This document shows, one piece after another, positions 8,374 to 17,152 of a DNA stretch of 64,000 nucleotides (positions within the stretch are counted from its first letter, which is position 1; every line of letters begins with the position of its first letter). The DNA is from CSP1-5 sp964348275. GTDB lineage: Bacteria > Methylomirabilota > Methylomirabilia > Methylomirabilales > CSP1-5. The notes under the pieces are model-generated. The model saw only the letters and a program-made list of their open reading frames with translations. It had not been told where the DNA came from and ran no database searches. A program made the position numbers and the translations under genes. The stretch spans positions 28,694 through 92,693 of the forward strand of contig CAYGBT010000009.1 of the NCBI GenBank assembly GCA_964348275.1, in the 5' to 3' direction.

Positions 8374-10611
8374 TCAAGCCCCATGCGACCATGGTTTCAG
8401 GACGACTCGGTGACCTCTGGCATCGGGAGGGCTTACGATGCCTTCGCGTTCCATCTGGTCAATCATGCGACCCGCCCGATTGAACCCAATCCGGAGACGC
8501 CTCTGGAGAAGAGAAATGGAAGGCTGTCCGGTCTGGCGAACTATCAGTTCTGCTTCGCGATACAGGGCCTCTTCTTCATTGGGGATGTCCATGCCGTCAC
8601 TGACCCTATCCTCAGTGGCGTGGAGCGACCACGGAAAAGATTCCAAGGCGCCTTTCGCTTGGAAGAATTCCACAACGCGGATAATCTCTTGATCCGACAC
8701 ATAGCAGCCGTGAATCCGCGTCGGCTTTGAGCTCGCCGGGGGAAGAAACAGCATGTCCCCTCCCCCCAGCAACTGTTCCGCCCCGTTCGTGTCCAGAATC
8801 GTTCGCGAATCGACTTTCGAGGAGACTTGGAAGGATATTCTGGCGGGAAAATTGGCTTTAATGACCCCGGTGATCACATCCACCGAGGGCCTCTGCGTGG
8901 CCAGCACGAGGTGAATCCCCACGGCCCGTGCCATCTGGGCCAACCGTGCGATGGCATTTTCCACCGGGGAGGATTCCGAAAGCATCAAATCTGCCAGCTC
9001 ATCGATGATCACCACAAGATATGGCAGGCGGGGCTTTTCTTCTGGCCTGGCCTTATTATAGGCGTCAATCGAGCGGGCACCCACCTCTGCAAAGAGCTTA
9101 TACCGCGCTTCCATGTGCTTGACGAGCAGCTGCAAACACTTTGCGGCCTGCCTGGTGTCCGTCACCACTTGCCAGGCGTTCTCTTTTCCATTCGTATCGG
9201 TGACAAGAGGGTTATCCACCAAATGAGGAATGCTGTTGTACACAGAGAGCTCGACCCGTTTGGGATCAATCAAGAGGAATCGCACCGCCTGGGGCGCGGA
9301 ACGATAGAGGAAACTGAGAATCGTGCTGTGGATACACACACTCTTGCCGCTCCCTGTGGCTCCCGCAATCAGCAGGTGCGGCATGTGCAACAGGTCGGCC
9401 ACGACGGGTTCGCCTGAGGTATCCTTCCCGAGAACGATCGGAAGGGGGGACCGACATTTTTCATACGCCTCCGAGGCCAGGACATCCCTGAGCTGGACGA
9501 TCGCACGACTCTTGTTGGGAATCTCCACCCCGACCGCAGCCTTTCCCGGGACAGGAGCAACGATTCGAACGCTCAAGGCCTTGAGGGATAATGCCAAATC
9601 ATCCGCCAAACCGACGATCCGATTGACCTTGATCCCGGGCGCGGGTTCGATCTCATACCGGGTAATCACCGGACCAGATTGGGTCTCCATGACCCGCCCT
9701 TCAATGCCAAAGTCCCGGAGAGTTTTCTCGAGGGTTCTCTTGTTGTCCTCACGCTCGTGATGTAAGGGCCCGGAGGGGAGCGGGCCTGACGCATCGAGAA
9801 TGGTCAGGGGAGGTATCTCGTGGGTCCCGGTGTCGCCCGGGGTCCTTCGAATAGTGGCGGGAGCCTCCTCATCGCCATCCTGAACCGCCTTCGGACGGGC
9901 GGTTCGGATCGGCCTCTCACGGGGCAGTTTTTCCAGCGGGGGGAGCACCACCCTCTGTGCAGGCGCCTCGGGGACCCATGCCCGGGCGGACCGGAAAAGC
10001 CTTCCAAGACGGCCACCCAACCACGCGAAGATCTCCTGGACGGAGCGGACAAGCCCGACAAAGGACCCTTGGGACACCAAGACGAGGAACAGGAGCAATC
10101 CGGTGAGCGTTACGAGGTACAAGCCGAAGAGACCGAGGGCGGGACGTACCTCGTGCAAAAGAACCGCCCCCAAAAATCCCCCAGGCCGCTCCCCCTGAAA
10201 CGAGGGGACAAAGCCCTCGTGCTCAAGCAGGCTGAGCAGCAGGCAGGTTGAGATCAGGAGCAGAAAGAAACCAACGGCCTCGATGGTCCGAGGTTGCGAG
10301 CTCCGTCCGCCCACGAGGCCGAATCCAATCCAGAAAAGGGCTAGGGGGATCAAGAACGCAGCGACCCCCAGGACCCCCAGGAAATCGCCGGCCAGATGGG
10401 CCCCCACCAGCCCCCCGAAGTTTCGTATCGCTTCGTCGCGGGAGACATAGTGGAAAAACGAGGGATCGTCAGGACTGAAAGAGACCAAGCTGACGAGCAT
10501 GAGGAGGGCGAATGCCATCATGAGCAGACCGAGAACCTCCCTGGCCTTCGGATGGCGAAACATCGTGGAAAACACGCGGATGCGCCTCATAAACCCTCTT
10601 TCCCGCTTCAT
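8374..10611 (-). CDS. ftsK: DNA translocase FtsK
   Basis: FtsK pumps DNA at the division septum and coordinates chromosome dimer resolution. Residues 25-185 contain four hydrophobic membrane segments (about 26-45, 72-100, 112-130 and 158-182). A linker of about 100 charged/proline residues follows, then the motor domain with Walker A GATGSGKS at 417-424, a Walker B near I-I-D-E-L-A-D-L-M, and the A-T-Q-R-P-S-V-D-V-I-T-G motif. The C-terminal gamma domain (winged helix, I-S-L-L-Q-R-R-L-R-I-G-F-N-R-A) should read KOPS sites. The length of 745 residues is on the short side of the family because the linker is short. Confidence 0.97.
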   Translation of the reverse strand: MKRERGFMRRIRVFSTMFRHPKAREVLGLLMMAFALLMLVSLVSFSPDDPSFFHYVSRDEAIRNFGGLVGAHLAGDFLGVLGVAAFLIPLALFWIGFGLVGGRSSQPRTIEAVGFFLLLISTCLLLSLLEHEGFVPSFQGERPGGFLGAVLLHEVRPALGLFGLYLVTLTGLLLFLVLVSQGSFVGLVRSVQEIFAWLGGRLGRLFRSARAWVPEAPAQRVVLPPLEKLPRERPIRTARPKAVQDGDEEAPATIRRTPGDTGTHEIPPLTILDASGPLPSGPLHHEREDNKRTLEKTLRDFGIEGRVMETQSGPVITRYEIEPAPGIKVNRIVGLADDLALSLKALSVRIVAPVPGKAAVGVEIPNKSRAIVQLRDVLASEAYEKCRSPLPIVLGKDTSGEPVVADLLHMPHLLIAGATGSGKSVCIHSTILSFLYRSAPQAVRFLLIDPKRVELSVYNSIPHLVDNPLVTDTNGKENAWQVVTDTRQAAKCLQLLVKHMEARYKLFAEVGARSIDAYNKARPEEKPRLPYLVVIIDELADLMLSESSPVENAIARLAQMARAVGIHLVLATQRPSVDVITGVIKANFPARISFQVSSKVDSRTILDTNGAEQLLGGGDMLFLPPASSKPTRIHGCYVSDQEIIRVVEFFQAKGALESFPWSLHATEDRVSDGMDIPNEEEALYREAELIVRQTGQPSISLLQRRLRIGFNRAGRMIDQMEREGIVSPPDARGHRVVLKPWSHGA

Positions 10612-10633
10612 CCTTCAGCGCTTACGAATCCTC

Positions 10634-10710
10634 GTTCACGGTCCAGGATTCAGGGTTCATAGATTCTGAACGACGTACTCTGAACTATGAACTTTGATCT
10701 CTGAACTGTC
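10634..10710. repeat. Heptamer-period repeat array (11 units)
   Basis: The spacer between rnj and ftsK reads as 11 consecutive 7-base units, with gttca-type words on the left and tgaac-type words on the right, so the two ends are inverted relative to each other. The last unit overlaps the stop codon of rnj (10709-10711). Confidence 0.6.
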
Positions 10711-12382
10711 AACAGGGACCTTCCTCCACCTCGATGATAAGCGGCAGGACCATAGGCCGTCGTTCAAAGGTCTTCTGAATGAACTTTCGCAGGCTTGCCC
10801 TCACGTTCTCTTTGAGGAGTGCTGTATCCCCCCGTTCCTCCTCCGGACAGGTCTCGAGGACCTCGTTCACCAACCGCTTGGCCGCATCAAAGAGAGCCTC
10901 CTGATCCTGCGAATGAACGAACCCGCGTGAGATGATTTCAGGGCCCGCCACAATCGCTCTGGTTCGGGGATGAAGGCCCATCACTACCACGACCATTCCA
11001 TCCCGGGCCAGATGCTGCCGCTCTCGCAGGACGGCATCCCCTACATCGCCCACACCCTTCCCGTCCACGAAGACGCGTCCCCCTGTCACCTTGCCAATAA
11101 TCCCACCCTTGTCGGGGGTAAAATGCAGGATATCCCCGTTCTCCGCCAGGAAGATATCGTCTGGGGCAATCCCGACCGCCGCTGCCAACCGTGCATGATG
11201 ATACCGGTGCCGATATTCTCCGTGAATCGGGATAAAAAACTTTGGTCGGACCAGGTTGAGCATCAGCGTCAGTTCTTCTTGGCAAGGATGGCCTGACACA
11301 TGAACAGGAGCGTACTCCTCGGTGACGACCTCCGCTCCCCTTTTGAGAAGCTGATTAATGGTCCGCGTGATGGACCTCTCGTTCCCCGGGATGACCCTGG
11401 CAGAGAAGATCACGGTGTCCCCCGGGGTGATCTCAATCTGCTTGTGCTCCCCCGCAGCCATCCGGGCAATGGCGGACAGCGGCTCGCCTTGTGAACCCGT
11501 CGCAATGATCACGGTCTTGCCCGGAGATACGTGTCTCAGCTCGTCCAGGCGAACCAGAACGCCGGGCGGGATCTTCAGGTACCCGAGATCCGCAGCGATG
11601 CGGGTATTCGCGATCATGCTCTTGCCGTGGACTGCTACCCGCCTCCCCATCCTGGCGGCGACGTCCAGGATCTGTTGGATCCGGTGGATGTGGCTGGCAA
11701 AACACGCAACGATGATCCGCCGCTCGACCGTTCGGAAGATTTCGTCCAAGGCTCGACCCACCGTCCGTTCGGAGGGGGTGAACCCTGGCCGCAAAGCATT
11801 AGTCGAGTCGGAGAGCAGCACCAGGACGCCCCGATCTCCCAGCTCGGCGAACTTGTGATAGTCGGTGAGCTGCCCATCCACCGGAGTCGGATCAAATTTG
11901 AAATCCCCCGCGTGAACGACAAGGCCCGCCGGCGTTTCCAGGGCCACGCCGACCCCGTCGGGGATGCTGTGGCAGACCCGCATGCATTCCACCTGGAGAA
12001 CCCCCATGCTGAATCGTTCCCGGGGGACGATCTGCCGCAGGTCAGCCTTGACATTCTGTTCCCGGATCTTTTCAGCCGCGAGCCCCAGGGAGAGAGGGGT
12101 TCCGTAGACGGGGATAGGAAGTTCCTTGAGCAGGAAGGGAAGGGAGCCAGTATGGTCTTCGTGGCCGTGGGTGAGAATAAGCCCGCGAATCTTCTCACGG
12201 TGCTGGAGAAGATAATCGAAATCGGGGATCACCAGATCAATCCCTAGCATCTCCTCCTCGGGGAACATCAGTCCAGCATCGATGACAACCATGTCTTCCG
12301 GCGTCTCGATCACGAACATGTTCATCCCGATCTCCCCGAGACCACCTAGGGGAATGATCCGGACCCATTCATTTTCCAGCAA
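10709..12382 (-). CDS. rnj: Ribonuclease J
   Basis: This metallo-beta-lactamase/beta-CASP ribonuclease has 5'-3' exo- and endonuclease activity and acts in mRNA turnover and rRNA maturation. The 557 residues carry the zinc motif H72-G-H-x-D76-H77, a second histidine in A-G-D-F-K-F-D (about 168-174), the S-D-S-T-N block, the beta-CASP A-C-F-A-S-H-I-H-R segment and the H-V-S-G-H motif near residue 365, all standard for RNase J. Length matches the family. It is monocistronic or paired with ftsK downstream. The stop codon lies inside a heptamer repeat array. Confidence 0.96.
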   Translation of the reverse strand: MLENEWVRIIPLGGLGEIGMNMFVIETPEDMVVIDAGLMFPEEEMLGIDLVIPDFDYLLQHREKIRGLILTHGHEDHTGSLPFLLKELPIPVYGTPLSLGLAAEKIREQNVKADLRQIVPRERFSMGVLQVECMRVCHSIPDGVGVALETPAGLVVHAGDFKFDPTPVDGQLTDYHKFAELGDRGVLVLLSDSTNALRPGFTPSERTVGRALDEIFRTVERRIIVACFASHIHRIQQILDVAARMGRRVAVHGKSMIANTRIAADLGYLKIPPGVLVRLDELRHVSPGKTVIIATGSQGEPLSAIARMAAGEHKQIEITPGDTVIFSARVIPGNERSITRTINQLLKRGAEVVTEEYAPVHVSGHPCQEELTLMLNLVRPKFFIPIHGEYRHRYHHARLAAAVGIAPDDIFLAENGDILHFTPDKGGIIGKVTGGRVFVDGKGVGDVGDAVLRERQHLARDGMVVVVMGLHPRTRAIVAGPEIISRGFVHSQDQEALFDAAKRLVNEVLETCPEEERGDTALLKENVRASLRKFIQKTFERRPMVLPLIIEVEEGPC

Positions 12383-12439
12383 CGTGTGCGACCCCCAATC
12401 TCTGCGCTCTCCTCTTCGCAGTCGAACGGCACATTCCGA

Positions 12440-14869
12440 TCAGTGAACGGTCATTGGCTGCCTCGCGTGTTTGGCAGGCACAATCCCGACTCGGTCCTTC
12501 TCGCGAACCGATTTGACCAGAGCCGCCGTCAGGACCTGATCCACATCCTCGACAAAGACAAAGTGCATCCCACGCCGGATCGTTTTGGGCAGGTCCTTGA
12601 CATCCTTGTCGTTCTTTTTAGGGAGGAGAACGGTGGTAATCCCGCCCCGGCGGGCCGCCAACACTTTTTCCTTGATTCCACCGACGGGGAGGACCTTTCC
12701 CCGTAAGGTCAGCTCTCCCGTCATGGCAACGGTCCTCTTAACGGGAATCTTCGTGAGCGCGGAAACCAGTGCGGTGGCCATCGTGATGCCGGCCGAAGGC
12801 CCGTCCTTCGGGATGGCCCCCGCGGGCACGTGGATATGGATATCCACCTTGCCGAAGAGGTCCTCTTTAATCCGGAGCTCTGGGGCCCTCGCCCTGGCGT
12901 AACTCAAGGCCGCTTGGGCCGATTCCTTCATCACATCACCCAAATGCCCCGTCAGGGAAAGGTTCCCCTTCCCCTTCATCACCGTCGCTTCGACATACAT
13001 GATGTCGCCACCCGCCTGGGTCCAGGCGAGCCCGGGGGCGACGCCCACCTCATCCCGATCCTGCTCAGGCTCGGGGAGATACCTGGGAGCCCTAAGAAAT
13101 CGGTGCAGATTCTGGCCGGTAATTCTGAAGGGTTCCGACCTCCCTGCGGCCACCTCCTTGGCAACTTTCCGGCAGATCGTGGCGATCTCCCGTTCCAGAT
13201 TTCGGAGTCCCGCCTCCCGGGTGTAACCGCGGACGATTTTGAGTACGGCCTCGTCGGTAAACTGGAGGAGCTGTTCAATGATCCCGTGCTCTCCGAGCTG
13301 ACGCGGAATCAGATATCGTCGGGCGATGTGGAGCTTTTCCTCCTCAGTGTATCCCGAAATCTCGATGATCTCCATCCGATCCTTTAGGGCGGGAATGATG
13401 GGATCCGCCATGTTTGCCGTCGTAATAAACATGACATTTGAAAGATCAAAGGCCACCCCGAGGTAATGATCGGTGAAGCTCACATTCTGCTCGGGATCGA
13501 GAACCTCAAGGAGGGCTGCCGAGGGATCCCCTCGAAAGTCGGCCCCGACTTTGTCGACTTCGTCCATCATGAAAACGGGATTATTCGTCCCCGCGGACTT
13601 GATCCCCTGAATAATCTTGCCGGGGAGGGCCCCAATGTATGTCCGCCGGTGGCCCCGGATCTCCGCCTCATCCCGGACCCCCCCGAGCGAAATCCGGACG
13701 AACTTCCGACCGAGTGCCCGAGCAATGGAGCGACCCAACGACGTCTTGCCGACCCCCGGCGGTCCCACAAAGCAGAGGATGGGACCTTTCATCCTCTGCT
13801 TGAGCTTCCGGACCGCCAAATACTCCACGATCCGCTCCTTGACCCTCTCCAGGTCGTAATGGTCCTCATCCAAGATCTTCTGCGCTCTCTGGATTTCGAT
13901 TTTATCTTTGGTCCGCTTGACCCAGGGGAGTTCGATGAGCCACTCAAGGTATGTCCGAACTACGGAAGCTTCAGCGGCATCGGGATGCATCCGAGAAAGG
14001 CGATTCAGTTGCGTTTTGGCCTCTGTCGCCACCTGCGATGGCATCTTGGCCTTCTCAATTTTTGCTGAAAACTCTTCGATTTCCCGTTGTCGCTCATCGG
14101 TTTCGCCCAACTCCTTTTGAATAGCCCGGAGTTGCTCCCGGAGGTAATACTCTCGTTGCGTCTTATCTATCTCCTCTTTTGCCTGGATCTGTATCCGCTG
14201 TTGGACCTCTAAGACCTCGAGCTCCTTCCGGAGGAAATCGCTGATCCGCCGCAGCCGTTCCTCCGGATTGGTGATCTCCAGGATCTCGACCGCTTGCTCC
14301 ACTTTGAGGTCGAGATGAGAGGCCACGAGATCTGCCAGACGGCCGGGGTGATCCAGGTTGTTGATAATCACCAGGATGTCGGGAGATATCTGCTTGCCGA
14401 GGGAGGCACTCTTCGAGACTTGCTCTTTGATGGACCGAATCAGTGCCTCAAGCTCCACCCCCATCGCTGGTACCTCATCATCGATGATCTCGACGATCCG
14501 GGCCTCAAAGTACGGTTCCTTTCGGAGGAACTCCATGATGCGGGTCCGCGCAAGCCCCTGTACCAGGATCTTCACACGACCATCGGGCATTTTAAGGACC
14601 CGCATGACCATGGCCACGGTGCCGACCGGGTAGATTTCCTGGGGATTCGGATCCTCCACTTCGGCATCCTTCTGAGCCACCAAAATGATGAGACGATCCC
14701 GGGTCAATGCCTCCTCCACCGCTCGAATGGACTTCTCCCGCCCCACGAAGAGGGGGAGGATCATATACGGGTAGACGACCATGTCACGCACGGGGAGAAC
14801 AGGCACGGTCTCGGGAATCTTCTTCTCCGGTCCTAGGGGCCCTTGCCCCTCGGATATCACTTCTGCCAC
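12440..14869 (-). CDS. lon: ATP-dependent protease Lon
   Basis: Lon degrades misfolded and regulatory proteins in the cytosol. The 809 residues contain an N-terminal substrate-binding domain (20-220), a coiled segment (220-290), the AAA+ module with Walker A GPPGVGKTS at 369-377 and F-M-M-D-E-V-D-K downstream, and a C-terminal serine protease domain with P-K-D-G-P-S-A-G (catalytic Ser692) and G-G-I-K-E-K (catalytic Lys735). Start is GTG. It stands alone between rnj and galU; I could not find a recognisable heat-shock promoter in the 125-base upstream gap. Confidence 0.98.
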   Translation of the reverse strand: MAEVISEGQGPLGPEKKIPETVPVLPVRDMVVYPYMILPLFVGREKSIRAVEEALTRDRLIILVAQKDAEVEDPNPQEIYPVGTVAMVMRVLKMPDGRVKILVQGLARTRIMEFLRKEPYFEARIVEIIDDEVPAMGVELEALIRSIKEQVSKSASLGKQISPDILVIINNLDHPGRLADLVASHLDLKVEQAVEILEITNPEERLRRISDFLRKELEVLEVQQRIQIQAKEEIDKTQREYYLREQLRAIQKELGETDERQREIEEFSAKIEKAKMPSQVATEAKTQLNRLSRMHPDAAEASVVRTYLEWLIELPWVKRTKDKIEIQRAQKILDEDHYDLERVKERIVEYLAVRKLKQRMKGPILCFVGPPGVGKTSLGRSIARALGRKFVRISLGGVRDEAEIRGHRRTYIGALPGKIIQGIKSAGTNNPVFMMDEVDKVGADFRGDPSAALLEVLDPEQNVSFTDHYLGVAFDLSNVMFITTANMADPIIPALKDRMEIIEISGYTEEEKLHIARRYLIPRQLGEHGIIEQLLQFTDEAVLKIVRGYTREAGLRNLEREIATICRKVAKEVAAGRSEPFRITGQNLHRFLRAPRYLPEPEQDRDEVGVAPGLAWTQAGGDIMYVEATVMKGKGNLSLTGHLGDVMKESAQAALSYARARAPELRIKEDLFGKVDIHIHVPAGAIPKDGPSAGITMATALVSALTKIPVKRTVAMTGELTLRGKVLPVGGIKEKVLAARRGGITTVLLPKKNDKDVKDLPKTIRRGMHFVFVEDVDQVLTAALVKSVREKDRVGIVPAKHARQPMTVH

Positions 14870-14994
14870 GGTCTTCGCCTCCTTCGTGCCCCGCTCAACG
14901 CTCTCCCACTTTGAGAGTTGCCGCCTCCTTCGGAGCGTGTGACCTCGCCTGCACTGGGAGTCTTGCCCCCCTCAAATAGCTTATCACGTATCCC

Positions 14995-15894
14995 TCACTC
15001 GCCGCGACCACCGGATTCCTGGGGTCCCGCATCCAACTCCAATGCTTTCAGGTACTCCTGAAAGGCCTTGCCGATGTCCGATCGCCTTAATGCCAACTCC
15101 ACCGTTGCCTGCAGAAACCCCAGCTTGCTTCCCGTATCGTGGCGCCGACCTTTAAGCTCGACTGCATAGACGTTCTCACGCCGTAAGAGCCTCTTCAAAC
15201 CGTTGGTCAGCTGAATTTCACCCCGCGCATCGGGGGACGTCTGCTGGAGCTCCTCAAAGATTTGAGGCGTCAGGATATACCGCCCCACGATGCCTAAGTT
15301 TGAAGGGGCCTCCTCCGGAGCCGGTTTCTCCACAAGATCGGTCACCTGGTAGACCCCCTCTCCGACCGGACGGCCTGCAACGATGCCGTAGCTGCTGGTC
15401 TCTTCCGAAGGCACGGGACACACCGCAAGCACTGAAGCGTGATGCCGGTCAAAGACTTGCGAGATCTGCTGAATGGCGGGGACCGGACCATCGATAAGAT
15501 CATCCGCTAACAGGACGGCAAAGGGCTCGTTGCCGACCAGATCTCTCGTGACCAGCACCGCGTGCCCGAGGCCGAGCGGCGCCTTTTGACGCACGTAGCA
15601 AAACGCAACCATCTCCGAGATCCTACGCACTTCTTCGAGGAGATCCTCCTTCCCTTGGGTGGCCAAGACTTGCTCTAGCTCCACGGAGCGGTCAAAGTGA
15701 TTCTCAATAGCATCTTTCCCCCGACCGGTGACGATGATGATGGCCTCGATCCCGGCCGCGACTGCCTCCTCGACGACGTATTGGATCGCCGGCTTGTCCA
15801 CGATAGGCAGCATCTCTTTGGGCTGGGCCTTCGTGGCCGGGAGAAAACGAGTCCCCAAGCCGGCGGCCGGAAACACGGCCTTCCGGATCTTCAT
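14995..15894 (-). CDS. galU: UTP-glucose-1-phosphate uridylyltransferase
   Basis: GalU makes UDP-glucose from UTP and glucose 1-phosphate for envelope polysaccharides. The 299 residues start with the nucleotidyltransferase signature (A-V-F-P-A-A-G-L-G-T-R-F-L-P-A-T-K) followed by P-K-E-M-L-P, with L-A-D-D-L near residue 130 and V-E-K-P near 189, as in bacterial GalU. Length is normal. It diverges from the cold-shock gene, and a promoter-like pair on the minus strand lies about 55-80 bases upstream. Confidence 0.96.
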   Translation of the reverse strand: MKIRKAVFPAAGLGTRFLPATKAQPKEMLPIVDKPAIQYVVEEAVAAGIEAIIIVTGRGKDAIENHFDRSVELEQVLATQGKEDLLEEVRRISEMVAFCYVRQKAPLGLGHAVLVTRDLVGNEPFAVLLADDLIDGPVPAIQQISQVFDRHHASVLAVCPVPSEETSSYGIVAGRPVGEGVYQVTDLVEKPAPEEAPSNLGIVGRYILTPQIFEELQQTSPDARGEIQLTNGLKRLLRRENVYAVELKGRRHDTGSKLGFLQATVELALRRSDIGKAFQEYLKALELDAGPQESGGRGE

Positions 15895-15947
15895 AGCATT
15901 ACCTCTGGTTCTGGACTATCGTTTGATCATTCATGATAGAGTTTATA

Positions 15948-15976
15948 AGGTTATCGGACCCGTCTATGAAAGTCAA
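15948..15976 (-). promoter_or_regulatory. galU: Candidate galU promoter
   Basis: On the minus strand TTGACT (15976-15971) is followed after 17 bases by TAACCT (15953-15948). A TATAA-like stretch just beyond offers an alternative -10 box. Confidence 0.4.
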
Positions 15977-15998
15977 TATGGAACGGGCGAAAAAAGAC

Positions 15999-16027
15999 TT
16001 GACAACCTCCGTGAAATTCCATACATT
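15999..16027 (+). promoter_or_regulatory. Distal cspA promoter P1
   Basis: A perfect -35 box TTGACA (15999-16004), a 17-base spacer and the -10 box TACATT (16022-16027). Transcription would start near 16034, giving a leader of about 175 bases before the cold-shock gene. Confidence 0.6.
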
Positions 16028-16066
16028 CACGCCTGCTTTTTGCAGGAAAGGGACCTGGAACGGTGC

Positions 16067-16094
16067 TTGACATCCGTGGTTTAACCTGTAGCAT
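16067..16094 (+). promoter_or_regulatory. Proximal cspA promoter P2
   Basis: A second TTGACA (16067-16072), a 16-base spacer and TAGCAT (16089-16094). The start would be near 16101, just upstream of the leader terminator. Confidence 0.5.
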
Positions 16095-16113
16095 GCATCT
16101 TGGTTCGCCCAAC

Positions 16114-16147
16114 CGCGGGGGAAGATCGAGGACCTCGCGTTTTTTTT
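16114..16147 (+). terminator. Intrinsic terminator inside the cspA leader
   Basis: CGCGGGG (16114-16120) can pair with CCTCGCG (16133-16139), with one G-U pair and a 12-base loop, and eight T residues follow (16140-16147). It lies downstream of both promoters and 63 bases before the cold-shock start codon. It therefore must be read through for expression, or else it ends a small RNA. Confidence 0.6.
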
Positions 16148-16210
16148 GTGTCCAGAGGTACTCGACGCGCTCAGGATCCCCACGCCTGCAAATCTTGGAG
16201 GAAAGGAGGG

Positions 16211-16420
16211 ATGGAGGTGCGGGTAAAAGGTAAAGTGAAGTGGTTCAATGACGCTAAGGGCTTCGGCTTCATCGAGCGGCCCGACGGTGATGATGTCTTC
16301 GTCCACTACACCGCCATCACAGGGACCGGCTTCCGATCGCTCACGGAAGGTCAGGAAGTCGAATTCGATATCGTCGACGGCCCCAAGGGCAAGCAGGCGG
16401 CCAACGTGACCAAGGCGTAG
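16211..16420 (+). CDS. Cold-shock protein (CspA family)
   Basis: This single cold-shock domain binds single-stranded nucleic acid and acts as an RNA chaperone. The RNP1 motif K-G-F-G-F-I and RNP2 motif V-F-V-H-Y are present, as is the K-W-F-N-D-A-K-G lead-in. The total is 69 residues from the ATG at 16211, which has GGAGG nine bases upstream. A GTG six bases later has an AGGAGG seven bases upstream and may be the true start (67 residues). It is the only plus-strand gene in this part, with two promoters, a leader terminator and a strong terminator behind it. Confidence 0.96.
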   Translation: MEVRVKGKVKWFNDAKGFGFIERPDGDDVFVHYTAITGTGFRSLTEGQEVEFDIVDGPKGKQAANVTKA

Positions 16421-16441
16421 TTTCCCCTTATTCCTAAAAAA

Positions 16442-16471
16442 GGCCCCGGCTCACCGGGGCCTTTCTTTTTT
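16442..16471 (+). terminator. Rho-independent terminator of the cold-shock gene
   Basis: GGCCCCGG and CCGGGGCC form an eight-base-pair stem around the loop CTCA, followed by TTTCTTTTTT and preceded by six A residues. It starts 21 bases after the stop codon. Confidence 0.92.
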
Positions 16472-16553
16472 CCCCTCGATTATGGGGCCGGAAAGCAAGT
16501 ACGCACCGTCTCCCCACAGCCGTGCCCAGCGCAAACCATGTGCGGCGCCTCTA

Positions 16554-16652
16554 GTACCGTTCCAATTTGATACGCCGCATTTGAGGGGGACTTCTTCCAA
16601 CAGTCGTGAGCGTGTGCAGCGACAAGTTGGCAGAAAATAATTGGAACGGTAC
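16554..16652. mobile_element. MITE-like element, copy A (99 bp)
   Basis: The element has perfect 12-base terminal inverted repeats, GTACCGTTCCAA at the left and TTGGAACGGTAC at the right, and is flanked on both sides by TA (16552-16553 and 16653-16654). It has no coding capacity. Copy B at 23061-23162 is the same element in the opposite orientation; I count nine mismatches and one 3-base gap over about 100 positions. TA flanks and the small size suggest a non-autonomous relative of an IS630/Tc1-mariner-type element, but no matching transposase is in the window. Confidence 0.7.
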
Positions 16653-16682
16653 TAATGCAACCGTATTAGATCTAGCGATAAT

Positions 16683-16902
16683 GGAGCAATAGAGCATTAG
16701 ACCGCCCCTCGATCCTCCCCCTCGATCTTCCTCGGGGCCGTGAGGCTCTCGAACGGCTCGGGGTGGTGAGCGGTTCGGCTGAGCTCACCGTCGAAGCCCT
16801 GTCGAACCACAATGGAGCCTATTGCTTCCAAATCGCTCTATTGTTCCACCCTTCGACAGGCTCAGGGCGGTGAGCATAGTCGAACCGCTGCTCCATTGCT
16901 CC
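16683..16902. repeat. Nested inverted-repeat region
   Basis: GGAGCAATAGAGC (16683-16695) is matched at 12 of 13 positions by the inverted GCTCTATTGTTCC (16835-16847). Inside lies GGTGAGC (16765-16771) against GCTCACC (16783-16789). The block TTCGACAGGCTCAGGGCGG near 16855 resembles an intergenic word I have seen in many unrelated genomes. Function is not known. Confidence 0.5.
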
Positions 16903-16931
16903 AAAGTAAACGCACTAAGTGCGTTTACTTT
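16903..16931. repeat. 14-bp-arm palindrome at the 3' end of the zinc-ribbon gene
   Basis: AAAGTAAACGCACT (16903-16916) and AGTGCGTTTACTTT (16918-16931) are perfect inverted arms around a single A. The right arm overlaps the TAA stop of the small zinc-ribbon gene. In RNA it would form a hairpin directly after that gene; there is no long T run, so it may be a protein-binding site instead of a terminator. Confidence 0.6.
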
Positions 16932-17067
16932 AGACGGTCCTTACCAGGTCCTCCACCGCCACTTCGATGCCGCACACCTCGCAGTGGACGCTGCCCCCCA
17001 CCTCCGCCATGTCGAACTCCATCACGGAACAGAAAGGGCAGAATCGAATGTCTCTCTCCTGCGCCAT
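16930..17067 (-). CDS. Small zinc-ribbon protein (45 residues)
   Basis: A compact frame of 45 codons with two CxxC knuckles: C-P-F-C at residues 10-13 and C-E-V-C at 29-32, spaced as in a rubredoxin/zinc-ribbon fold. The ATG at 17067 has AAAGGA five bases upstream. The rest is acidic with an E-x-A-V-E-D-L tail. It resembles no family I can name with confidence; small zinc ribbons often bind RNA or act as partner subunits. It lies downstream of the secretin-domain gene on the same strand, and its stop codon sits in a perfect palindrome. Confidence 0.7.
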   Translation of the reverse strand: MAQERDIRFCPFCSVMEFDMAEVGGSVHCEVCGIEVAVEDLVRTV

Positions 17068-17152
17068 GGCTTCCTTTCAGGACCTCCTCCCTCCACGGGT
17101 CAATGTTGTCCTACGGATATCATTGCCAAGATCGTTACGAAATTCAAGACAA

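Larger units (their letters stand above)
15895..16210. other. Divergent galU-cspA control region
   Basis: This 316-base stretch has no gene. It holds a minus-strand promoter for galU, two plus-strand promoters for the cold-shock gene, a small hairpin (CCTGC/GCAGG) between those two, and a leader terminator. These parts are listed separately. Confidence 0.6.
16421..16929. other. 509-base gene-free stretch filled with repeats
   Basis: Between the cold-shock gene and the zinc-ribbon gene there is a terminator, one copy of the ~100-bp MITE-like element, a nested inverted-repeat region and a palindrome. I see no credible coding frame in it. It looks like an insertion hot spot in otherwise compact sequence. 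Confidence 0.6.
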
